Assembly (NCBI RefSeq): GCF_009754945.1
Contig: NZ_WPIN01000024.1
Span: forward strand, 1-64,000
Source of the DNA: Spirosoma arboris
GTDB taxonomy: Bacteria; Bacteroidota; Bacteroidia; Cytophagales; Spirosomataceae
Reading direction: 5' to 3'
DNA: 64,000 nt
The notes under the pieces are model-generated. The model saw only the letters and a list, made by a program, of their open reading frames with translations, made no database searches and had not been told where the DNA came from. Positions 7,583 to 14,611 of the stretch are shown in pieces. The number at the start of each line of letters is the position of its first letter. Within the stretch, counting starts at the first letter, position 1. A program made the position numbers and the translations under genes.

Positions 7583-8323
7583 TTAGAGATACAACTGCAC
7601 CATTTTCTGCCAATCGTCGGCCTGATGTGCCCGGCCATCCCAGAGGTATAGTTCGTGCGATACGTTTTTTGCCCAAAGCGCTTCGCTTAGATTAAGGTTG
7701 CTATGTAGAAAGGGGTCTTCGGTACCAATTGTCATGACTATTTGCAGCCGGCGTAAATGGTCGAGGATAGCGGGGTCATTCAAATTAGGCAGAAAATGAT
7801 TCGGGCTATGAAAATAAATTTCCTCGTCATAATAATCATCGAATAAACCCCGAAATTCGGCTACAGGCTCCGATAAGTTGTAGCGTCCGCTAAAGGCAGC
7901 TACCTTCCCAAACCATTGTGGATGCCGCAATGCGATATTCAGGGCGTGGTAGGCTCCAAGACTACAGCCGTGCGAAATCATAAACGGCTGGGGGTTTTTC
8001 AGACGGGAAAGAGGCAAAACTTCGTTTAAAATATACTGTTCGTACTGCCCATGTCGCCGAATACGATCCTGAGGAGTTGCATACCGATTGTAGACGCTTT
8101 CGCGGTCTACACTATCTACACAAAAAAGTTGTAACCATCCATTTTCAATTCGATCAGCGAGAGCATTGACAAGGCCTAAATCTTCATACTCATGAAACCG
8201 TCCACGGCGGGTTGGGAATACCAATACTCTGGCACCTGCGTGACCAAAGACGAGCAATTCCATGTCACGGTTCAGATTCGGGCTAAACCATTTATGATAC
8301 TCACGATGCATAGCGGTATACAT
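7583..8323 (-). CDS. Esterase family alpha/beta hydrolase
   Basis: 246 residues from the ATG at 8323; an upstream TTG would add seven residues, and an ATG at 8311 is also possible. The esterase fold is supported by the block VLVFPTRRGRFHEYED, the nucleophile elbow SHGCSLGAYHALN (Ser in GxSxG), an Asp in TIGTEDPF and a C-terminal His in DGRAHQADDWQKM. No signal peptide, so cytoplasmic. It resembles the putative esterases related to antigen 85 and FrmB. The SGNH hydrolase lies just upstream on the same strand. Confidence 0.82.
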   Translation of the reverse strand: MYTAMHREYHKWFSPNLNRDMELLVFGHAGARVLVFPTRRGRFHEYEDLGLVNALADRIENGWLQLFCVDSVDRESVYNRYATPQDRIRRHGQYEQYILNEVLPLSRLKNPQPFMISHGCSLGAYHALNIALRHPQWFGKVAAFSGRYNLSEPVAEFRGLFDDYYDEEIYFHSPNHFLPNLNDPAILDHLRRLQIVMTIGTEDPFLHSNLNLSEALWAKNVSHELYLWDGRAHQADDWQKMVQLYL

Positions 8324-8386
8324 TAAGTATCCGTGAATTTGCAACAGTTATTGGAGAAAATTGTTGCTAATGAGGTAAACAAATCA

Positions 8387-8980
8387 TTAAAAAATCCGGG
8401 CTTGTTGTTGGAGTACCTGTTGCCATATTCGATACCCTGCCGGACTTAAATGCAATCCATCATTCTCAAAAAAATCCTTACGAGGACGGCCATCAGCGCC
8501 AAGCAAAGGTGCCGTCATATCAATATATTGATAATCAGAATATTTTTTAATTTCGCTACCAATCAGTTTATTCGCAAACCGTATTTGGTCAGCAATTCCC
8601 AGACGAACAGGGCTGATTTTGATCGATAAAAAAGAGAGTGGTATTCCAGGCAATACACTACTGAGTTTTTCGGCGAAGGCACAGAAAAAGAGATATACTT
8701 CTTCAGGATTCCGGCCGTCGCCAAGGTCGTTATCACCTGCATAAAACACGATAGACTTGGGGTTTGCCGGGATAATCACCCGCTCAAAAAACCATGCACA
8801 AGCCGCTAGTGTAGAACCCCCAAAGCCTAAGTTAAGCGTATTGATTTGTGGAAAATCCTGTGCCAGCGTCGTCCAGAGCCGAATGGATGAACTGCCATAA
8901 AAAACGACTCGATCCGAAGCCGGTGGCAAGCTACTCAGTTTACTTTCTAATTGGCGAATATCAGCTTCGTACCAAAACAT
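8387..8980 (-). CDS. SGNH/GDSL hydrolase family protein
   Basis: 197 residues with the four SGNH blocks in order: FYGSSSIRLW (block I; the usual GDS is replaced by GSS with Ser as likely nucleophile), LGFGGST (block II Gly), YAGDNDL (block III Asn) and DGLHLSPAGY (block V Asp/His). There is no signal peptide. The family includes esterases and acyl hydrolases; the substrate is unknown. It precedes the esterase gene on the same strand with about 60 nt between, so the two may be cotranscribed. Confidence 0.87.
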   Translation of the reverse strand: MFWYEADIRQLESKLSSLPPASDRVVFYGSSSIRLWTTLAQDFPQINTLNLGFGGSTLAACAWFFERVIIPANPKSIVFYAGDNDLGDGRNPEEVYLFFCAFAEKLSSVLPGIPLSFLSIKISPVRLGIADQIRFANKLIGSEIKKYSDYQYIDMTAPLLGADGRPRKDFFENDGLHLSPAGYRIWQQVLQQQARIF

Positions 8981-9020
8981 TCAGTTGCGTTTATCAATTA
9001 ACTTTTACTCTCTTCTGTTC

Positions 9021-10097
9021 TTATTTTTTTAGAACCTCAGGTATTTTTTTTTCGTTCGATACCGCCAAACCTGCCATCCATTTCCGTATCATGTTGGCCA
9101 ATGGTCGAAATTCGATCAAAAAGCCATCATGTCCGTACAGAGAATCAATTTCTTCATAAGTAGCATCGGGAATGTGGCGCGCCAAAAACTGCTGTTCAGT
9201 TGGAGGGAACAGCAAATCAGATCGGATACCCACGACTAACGTATGCGCTTTAATTTGCCCCAGCGCATTGAGTATACTGCCTCGATTACGCCCCACATTG
9301 TGCGAATCCATAACTTTCGATAGCGTCCAATACGTAAATGCATTGAATCGGTCAGCTAGTTTTTCTCCCTGATAACGTTGGTAACCGGCTGATTTATAGC
9401 CATCCAATTGCTCATTGTTGTCGAGAGCCTGAGTAAAGCCATACGTATCGTAGTTACGATACGAAATCATAGCCATAGCCCGAGCGGCTTTCATGCCCGC
9501 CAAACCCGCATCATCGCGCTGTTCACGCCAAGTTGGGTCGGCTTCAATGGCCATCCGTTGTGCTTCATTGAAGGCAATACACCAGGGAGATGCAACTGCG
9601 CTAGCCGCAATAACGATCAGATTTTCAATAAGATTAGGCTGGAGAATGGCCCATTCCAGCGCCTGCTCTCCTCCTACCGAGCCCCCAATACAGGTATGAA
9701 TTTTTTCGATGCCCAGCTCCTGCCGAAGCAAGTCCAGCGCATTCACCATATCCCGAATCGTGACTACAGGAAAATCGTGGTGAAAGGGTTTGCCACTTAC
9801 AGAATTCACAGATAAGGGGCCCGTAGAGCCATAGCATGAACCTAGTACATTGGCACACACGACAAACTGCCCTGCCCCAGACTTGGCTTCAGGGTCAAAA
9901 TATTTACCTGGGCCAACCATACCACCCCACCAATCACCCGCGTCGGCATTTCCGGTCAGGGCATGGCATACCCATACGACGTTCGACTGATCTTCGCTGA
10001 GTGTACCGCGTGTGGTATAAGCCAGTCGAAAACCCGGCAAGCTTTCGCCCGATTCGAGTGCGAACGAATATTTATAATCGAAATACTGGAGATTCAA
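9021..10097 (-). CDS. metX: Homoserine O-acetyltransferase
   Basis: A 358-residue alpha/beta-hydrolase-fold acyltransferase that acetylates homoserine in methionine synthesis. Seen are VWVCHALTGNADAGDWW, the Ser nucleophile in CIGGSVGGEQALEWA (about Ser140), Asp in GIRSDLLFPP and His in LYGHDGFLIE. The start is a TTG at 10097, immediately preceded in frame by TGA; no other start exists before conserved sequence. The whole gap to metY is a heptamer inverted repeat. It is the second gene of the metY-metX operon under the SAM riboswitch. Succinyl- versus acetyl-specificity cannot be told with certainty. Confidence 0.93.
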   Translation of the reverse strand: MNLQYFDYKYSFALESGESLPGFRLAYTTRGTLSEDQSNVVWVCHALTGNADAGDWWGGMVGPGKYFDPEAKSGAGQFVVCANVLGSCYGSTGPLSVNSVSGKPFHHDFPVVTIRDMVNALDLLRQELGIEKIHTCIGGSVGGEQALEWAILQPNLIENLIVIAASAVASPWCIAFNEAQRMAIEADPTWREQRDDAGLAGMKAARAMAMISYRNYDTYGFTQALDNNEQLDGYKSAGYQRYQGEKLADRFNAFTYWTLSKVMDSHNVGRNRGSILNALGQIKAHTLVVGIRSDLLFPPTEQQFLARHIPDATYEEIDSLYGHDGFLIEFRPLANMIRKWMAGLAVSNEKKIPEVLKK

Positions 10098-10099
10098 TC

Positions 10100-10179
10100 A
10101 AGTTTCAAGTTTCGGGTTTCAAGTTTCGGGTTTCAGGTTCCAACTTAATGTCTGGAATCTGAAACCCGAAACTTGAAAC
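10100..10179. repeat. GTTTCAA heptamer array forming an inverted repeat inside the metY-metX operon
   Basis: From about 10100 to 10143 the sequence is tandem heptamers (GTTTCAA, GTTTCGG, GTTTCAA, GTTTCGG, GTTTCAG). Arms 10116-10143 and 10152-10179 are reverse complements with about two mismatches. It fills the whole gap between metY and metX and ends 2 nt before the metX TTG start. Confidence 0.88.
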
Positions 10180-10181
10180 AA

Positions 10182-11495
10182 TTAGACACCTACCGGTTCG
10201 GCAATTTTTGCAAACGCCTGTTCGAAGTCAGCTTTAATATCATCGATATATTCTATACCCGCTGATACTCTCAATACGCCTACTTCGACACCTGCACTCG
10301 CCTGCTCCTGCTCACTCAACTGCTGGTGCGTTGTAGCGGCTGGATGGATAATAAGCGTTTTCGAATCGCCAACGTTAGCCAAATGGCTTACTAACTTCAG
10401 ATTATTCACAAACTGATCAGCCGCTTCTTTATCGCCTTTTATTTTGAAGGAGAATACACCTCCAAAACCGCGTTGCAGGTATTTTTTAGCCAGATCATGG
10501 TAAGCACTACTTTCCAGACCGGGATAGTTTACTTCTTCAACCTGATCGTGTTGTTCGAGCCATTGCGCCAGCGCCAGGGCATTCTGCACCGTCCTGTCTA
10601 CCCGCAGTGAAAGTGTTTCCAGACCTTGAAGCAAAAGGAATGAGTTGAATGGACTAATGGCTGGACCATAGTCACGCAGGCCTTCAACCCGGGCACGAAT
10701 AATAAACTGAATATTGCCAAATGGCCCACCCACTCCAAACACATCGCTGAATACCAGACCGTGATAGCCTTCCGACGGCTCACTGAATTGCGGGTATTTT
10801 CCATTGCCCCAATTATAAGTACCACCATCGACAATGACTCCGCCAATACTCGTACCATGTCCGCCAATCCACTTCGTTGCCGACTCAACGACCACAGCCG
10901 CTCCGTGTTCGAGAGGCCGGAAGAGATAGCCACCAGCGCCAAACGTATTATCGACAATCAGGGGTAAATCGTGTTCCTTCGCCAGAGCGGCAAAGGCATC
11001 AAAGTCAGGAATATTGAAACCGGGGTTTCCGATGGTTTCGAGGTAAATCGCCTTCGTCTTTTCATCAATCAGTTTAGCGAATGATTCAGGCTTATCGCCA
11101 TCAGCGAATCGGGCCTCTATACCTAATCGTTTGAAGGAAACCTTAAACTGATTGTAAGTTCCTCCGTATAGGAATGAAGTCGTTATAAAGTTATCACCTG
11201 CACTCAAAATATTACTTAGCGCAATGAACTGAGCAGCCTGCCCCGAAGCAACTGCCAGCGCAGCTACACCCCCTTCGAGAGCCGCTATACGCTTTTCAAA
11301 TACGTCGGACGTCGGGTTCATGATCCGAGTATAAATATTGCCGAATGCTTTCAGGGCAAACAAATCGGCACCGTGTGCTGAATCGTTAAAAACAAACGAA
11401 GTCGTTTGGTAAATGGGAACAGCCCTTGCGTTTGTAGCCGAGTCTGGTTCTTGACCAGCGTGGAGCTGGAGGGTGTCAAAATGAAGTTCAGACAT
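10182..11495 (-). CDS. metY: O-acetylhomoserine aminocarboxypropyltransferase (sulfhydrylase)
   Basis: A 437-residue PLP enzyme of the Cys/Met metabolism family. It joins O-acetylhomoserine with sulfide to give homocysteine. Blocks: FDTLQLHAGQEPD, YTRIMNPTSDVFEKRIAALEGG, SGQAAQF, DNTFGAGGY and the PLP lysine in SATKWIGGHGTSIGG (about Lys208). The length and the inserted segments fit MetY rather than MetB or MetC. It is the first gene of an operon with metX. A SAM-I riboswitch lies about 260 nt upstream in the leader. Confidence 0.95.
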   Translation of the reverse strand: MSELHFDTLQLHAGQEPDSATNARAVPIYQTTSFVFNDSAHGADLFALKAFGNIYTRIMNPTSDVFEKRIAALEGGVAALAVASGQAAQFIALSNILSAGDNFITTSFLYGGTYNQFKVSFKRLGIEARFADGDKPESFAKLIDEKTKAIYLETIGNPGFNIPDFDAFAALAKEHDLPLIVDNTFGAGGYLFRPLEHGAAVVVESATKWIGGHGTSIGGVIVDGGTYNWGNGKYPQFSEPSEGYHGLVFSDVFGVGGPFGNIQFIIRARVEGLRDYGPAISPFNSFLLLQGLETLSLRVDRTVQNALALAQWLEQHDQVEEVNYPGLESSAYHDLAKKYLQRGFGGVFSFKIKGDKEAADQFVNNLKLVSHLANVGDSKTLIIHPAATTHQQLSEQEQASAGVEVGVLRVSAGIEYIDDIKADFEQAFAKIAEPVGV

Positions 11496-11756
11496 GAGTT
11501 TAGTAATTAGTGGTTTAGGAACTCGTAATTAGTTGGTAAGCAGATTATGGTTAGCCGTGAGTGATCAGGTAATTTCCTGTAGCGATTCGGATAAATTTCA
11601 TGGGAATAGATAAGCGGGTAATGAATACTGCCAATGGATTCTAGACAGCAAGGCGCACAAAAAACCCTCCCGGCTTTCGTGGTGGTTGGTGGTGGCTGCT
11701 TAGTAGGCCCCTACGGGCCATCCGGCCTGGGGCATACATTGCTTCTTGTAGAGCAT
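11496..11756 (-). promoter_or_regulatory. Leader between SAM aptamer and metY (expression platform)
   Basis: 261 nt of untranslated leader. It includes a GGCCC-GTAG-GGGCC hairpin (11706-11719), a run of CCA triplets in the RNA, and a GCCGGGAGGG followed by six U. I could not build a clean terminator stem upstream of the U-run, so the switching mechanism is not resolved. Confidence 0.5.
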
Positions 11757-11852
11757 GTGAGATCCGATTTATAGTCCCTAAATAACTTTAGGCAGGAGTT
11801 AGCACCTTGCCGTGTGGTAGGTTGCCAGTGGTTCACAGAGCCTGATCTCTCC
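11757..11852 (-). promoter_or_regulatory. SAM-I (S-box) riboswitch aptamer
   Basis: On the minus strand the conserved core is present: GATCAGGCTCTGTGAACC, GGCAACCT and AAGGTGCTAACTCCTGCC. A P4-like hairpin follows (CCTAAA-GTTA-TTTAGG). P1 closes with GAGATC at both ends as a complementary pair (11844-11849 with 11759-11764). It should reduce metY-metX expression when S-adenosylmethionine is high. Confidence 0.93.
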
Positions 11853-11920
11853 CCACTTCTATATAAATCAACGCGCGCCGATATGACTTAAAAAGGCGCA
11901 TAACAATTGACTTGATAGCG

Positions 11921-11952
11921 CAAGTATACTAGCCAAACCGTGCGAATCCAAA
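11921..11952 (-). promoter_or_regulatory. Promoter of the metY-metX operon
   Basis: On the minus strand TTTG (11952-11949), a 20-nt spacer and TATACTTG (11928-11921). This is one mismatch from TAnnTTTG. It lies about 70 nt upstream of the aptamer. Confidence 0.6.
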
Positions 11953-12058
11953 CACCCTATGATTTTTCTAGCCGTTAGTACATTTTTTCTCTTTTATCGA
12001 CCACCTGTCATTTATTAAGTCAATTCCTTGTTTACTTTTGTAATAAGACCTCCAGCCC

Positions 12059-12385
12059 ATGAGCCAAACGTACCGTTACAACCGTGAAAACGCTACTCGA
12101 GTGGCCGGAGTCACGTCCTTAAAAGATGCCATTGGGCAGTTGTTAAAAGCCTACCAACTCCAGACTCGCTTTAATGAAACCTATCTGGAAGCCTTTTGGG
12201 GGCGTATGATGGGACCGGCAATTGCATCACGCACAAACAGATTATATGTCCGTGACCGCAAGCTTCATATTGAGATTGGGTCGGCTCCGCTTCGTAACGA
12301 ACTCGTTAATGCCAAGCAGAAACTCATTCAGTTAATCAATAAAGACATGGGATCTGACGTGATTGACGATGTGATATTCATTTAA
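12059..12385 (+). CDS. DUF721/DciA-like protein
   Basis: 108 residues. The blocks LKDAIGQLLKAYQLQTRFNE, FWGRMMGPAIASRTNRLYVRDRKLHIEI, SAPLRNELVNAKQKLIQLIN match DUF721, whose studied members (DciA) help load the replicative helicase. Bacteroidota members are short and consist of this domain alone. Cytoplasmic. A TACTTTTG -7 element lies at 12033-12040 just upstream. The gene ends at a perfect 35-bp hairpin. A role in replication is inferred only from family. Confidence 0.85.
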   Translation: MSQTYRYNRENATRVAGVTSLKDAIGQLLKAYQLQTRFNETYLEAFWGRMMGPAIASRTNRLYVRDRKLHIEIGSAPLRNELVNAKQKLIQLINKDMGSDVIDDVIFI

Positions 12386-12388
12386 TTC

Positions 12389-12462
12389 AAAAAGCCAGAT
12401 TCCTTGTTAGATACGCCATGTCTCCAAAGACATGGCGTATCTAACAAGGAATCTGGCTTTTT
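12389..12462. terminator. Perfect 35-bp palindromic terminator
   Basis: Arms 12389-12423 and 12428-12462 are exact reverse complements with a CCAA loop. The arms begin with A5 and end with T5, giving a U-tract in both directions. It lies between convergent genes. It is far longer than an ordinary intrinsic terminator. Confidence 0.9.
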
Positions 12463-12472
12463 GACAGTGCAC

Positions 12473-13282
12473 TTACAGAATCTCCTTCTCTTCCGTCAAT
12501 TGATTTGTAAACTCTCCCATGGTACTGAAATCACCAAGTGGTTTCAGGAAGCGCAACAGGTTCTCAACCCGATCAAGTAGCTCATCGCGTGAGTGTCGAC
12601 GCACATAGGTTGGTATTTTCTCATAGCCCGACAAGTCGGTAAACTCCCAGGGATGAACGTATAGGTTTAAAAAACCATCGGCCTCTAGTGTTTGGCGACA
12701 AAGTAATTTGTAATAGGAGAACGGGAAATTTTTGAGGCTTAACCAGAACAAAGGTAGCCGCAATGTGGGAGTAACCGAAGCTGGAATTTGCCAGACACCT
12801 AACTCCTGAAATGGGTGCCGCGACTCGCCCAAGTGATTATATCGGCCGGGAAGCCAGGTTGGGTGCAACGACGAATTGTATTGATACCCAGCTTGATGTA
12901 CATCATTGGGATCAACATAGCCCATACGTGCCCGGCGAAAACCTGTTATTGGCCGTTTGAGTAATTCTTCCAACGCCAGTCGGGACTTGAGCAAATCGGC
13001 AGGCTCGAACGTCGTATGAAAATAGCCGTGCGACGCGATTTCGTGTTTCTGTGCTAAACTCTGAATTAAGTCCGGCTCGTGGAGAGCGTAATTAGCGGTT
13101 GTAAAAAGTGTGGTGCGGGCATCCACAGCATCGAACCGCTGAGCCAGCAAGCGCAACCCACGCGTTGAAACGGCCACTTGTTCACTCAGAGGAATGTTGT
13201 GGCCGAATTCAACGGCGGTATCAAATTCTTCTACATCAACGGTGAATAAAATATTTCGTCCACCTCGGTTGGGGATTGCCAT
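12473..13282 (-). CDS. Polysaccharide deacetylase (NodB-like) family protein
   Basis: 269 residues. The N-terminus holds the NodB metal site motif FTVDVEEFD, then TLFTTANYALHEP and HEIASHGYFHTTF (HxxxH metal ligands), followed by GFRRARMGYVDP and a C-terminal YVHPWEF. Members deacetylate polysaccharide or lipid-linked amino sugars. The first 52 nt overlap the end of the upstream glycosyltransferase in another frame. No later start keeps the catalytic motif, so the overlap looks real and suggests translational coupling. The substrate is probably the lipid-linked sugar made by that neighbour (inference). Confidence 0.86.
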   Translation of the reverse strand: MAIPNRGGRNILFTVDVEEFDTAVEFGHNIPLSEQVAVSTRGLRLLAQRFDAVDARTTLFTTANYALHEPDLIQSLAQKHEIASHGYFHTTFEPADLLKSRLALEELLKRPITGFRRARMGYVDPNDVHQAGYQYNSSLHPTWLPGRYNHLGESRHPFQELGVWQIPASVTPTLRLPLFWLSLKNFPFSYYKLLCRQTLEADGFLNLYVHPWEFTDLSGYEKIPTYVRRHSRDELLDRVENLLRFLKPLGDFSTMGEFTNQLTEEKEIL

Positions 13283-14232
13283 CGTGTTACAGTCTCCTCG
13301 ATCTCGCTCGTATCGCCGATAATATAGGCAGGTCGACCTTTTACTTCGACGAACGTTTTGCCCAAATATACACCGATAATGCCAATCATGATAAACTGCA
13401 CACCTCCTACAAGTACCATAAGCAGCACGAGCGTCGTCCAGCCCGATACAGTGGTATTTGTAAAGTAGTGCTCATATAGTGTTTCTGCACCGAACAGGGC
13501 AGCAAACAGAAACATGCCAAAACCGAGTAAAACCGACAAATACAACGGACGTGTCGAAAAGGAAGTAATTCCCATAGCTGCTAATTGCAGCATTTTACGG
13601 AACGAGTATTTAGACCGACCGGCATAACGAGCGGCTGGTTCATAGAGGATCCGGCACTGCCGGAAACCTACCCATGAAATAGCACCCCGCAGAAACAGGT
13701 CGTTTTCTTTAAATTGCTTAATGGTATTTACCACTTTCCGATCAAGTAAACGGAAGTCAGCAGCACCATCTTCGATCTCCAGATTCGAGACATTACGCAG
13801 AATCTTGTAGAAATATTTCGAGGTAGTGCGCTTAAACCAGGATAATTTAGGGTCGGGCTGCCGAACCGTGTAAACCACTTCATAGCCTTCGTGCCACTTA
13901 GCAATCAAGGTTGGAATCAGCTCGGGCGGGTGTTGCAGATCGGCATCAAGGCAAATGACCGCTTCGCCACGGGCGTTGTCATATCCAGCCCTCAAGGCCA
14001 TTTGGTGACCAAAATTCCGGGAAAACGAAAGGAAACGAACAACCGGATACTCCTGACTTAACTGCCTTAGTACATAACGGGTTTGATCAGAACTACCGTC
14101 GTCTACAATCAGGATTTCGTAGGAATCGTATTGCGCCATAACAGCCATTAGCCGATGCACCAATACAGGTAAATTTTCTTCCTCGTTAAAAGCCGGCACG
14201 ACCAAACTGATCATACCTGAATGAAATTTCAT
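13231..14232 (-). CDS. GT2 family glycosyltransferase (DPM1/GtrB/ArnC-like)
   Basis: 333 residues. An N-terminal GT-A domain has LVVPAFNEEENLP, VDDGSSDQT, FSRNFGHQMALRAG, the metal-binding CLDADLQHPPE and DGAADFRLLDRK. Two C-terminal membrane segments follow (LYLSVLLGFGMFLFAALFG and a hydrophobic stretch near WTTLVLLMVLVGG). The layout matches polyprenyl-phosphate glycosyltransferases that put a sugar onto a lipid carrier at the inner membrane. It overlaps the deacetylase gene by 52 nt, so the pair probably makes and trims a lipid-linked sugar. Confidence 0.9.
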   Translation of the reverse strand: MKFHSGMISLVVPAFNEEENLPVLVHRLMAVMAQYDSYEILIVDDGSSDQTRYVLRQLSQEYPVVRFLSFSRNFGHQMALRAGYDNARGEAVICLDADLQHPPELIPTLIAKWHEGYEVVYTVRQPDPKLSWFKRTTSKYFYKILRNVSNLEIEDGAADFRLLDRKVVNTIKQFKENDLFLRGAISWVGFRQCRILYEPAARYAGRSKYSFRKMLQLAAMGITSFSTRPLYLSVLLGFGMFLFAALFGAETLYEHYFTNTTVSGWTTLVLLMVLVGGVQFIMIGIIGVYLGKTFVEVKGRPAYIIGDTSEIEETVTRWQSPTEVDEIFYSPLM

Positions 14233-14611
14233 AGTTTATTGATTAATCAAGACCGTTACGAGCGGGGTTCTTTAAAACTGGCTATAAATATAGGTATATC
14301 TACCTAATAATTCAAAAATATTAACAATACATAATACAATCTTTATTTTACACTGATTATACTCTCTATAGTACTGATTGACTATCAGGTAGATTTCATT
14401 ACAATTCATCTCAAAGAGCGCAAGACTGTTGATCTCGTTTCAACAGCTCCAAGAAGTAAGTTAAGCCACAACAGGCAAGGTTAGCTGCTTATATACGCTA
14501 GTATCTCATCAATAAGTACCTGACTACACAGGCCAAAATCGTAGTTCCGACTAACTTTGTTTTATTGCATCATATAGTCAGTAAGACTTGTTTACAACCA
14601 CTTATTAACTC
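14233..14611. other. AT-rich intergenic region between divergent genes
   Basis: 379 nt with no supported gene. It holds the divergent control regions for the glycosyltransferase and the CocE-like hydrolase. A TAACTTTG -7-like element at about 14553 faces the hydrolase, without a clear -33 TTG. No stable hairpin or repeat family was found. Confidence 0.6.

Noticed and set aside
10100..10179. CRISPR-like array
   Set aside because: Units are 7 nt with no spacers and fold as one hairpin; no cas genes anywhere in the window.
11660..11700. Intrinsic terminator in the SAM riboswitch platform
   Set aside because: I could not pair GCCGGGAGGG before the U-run with any nearby upstream segment of the leader.
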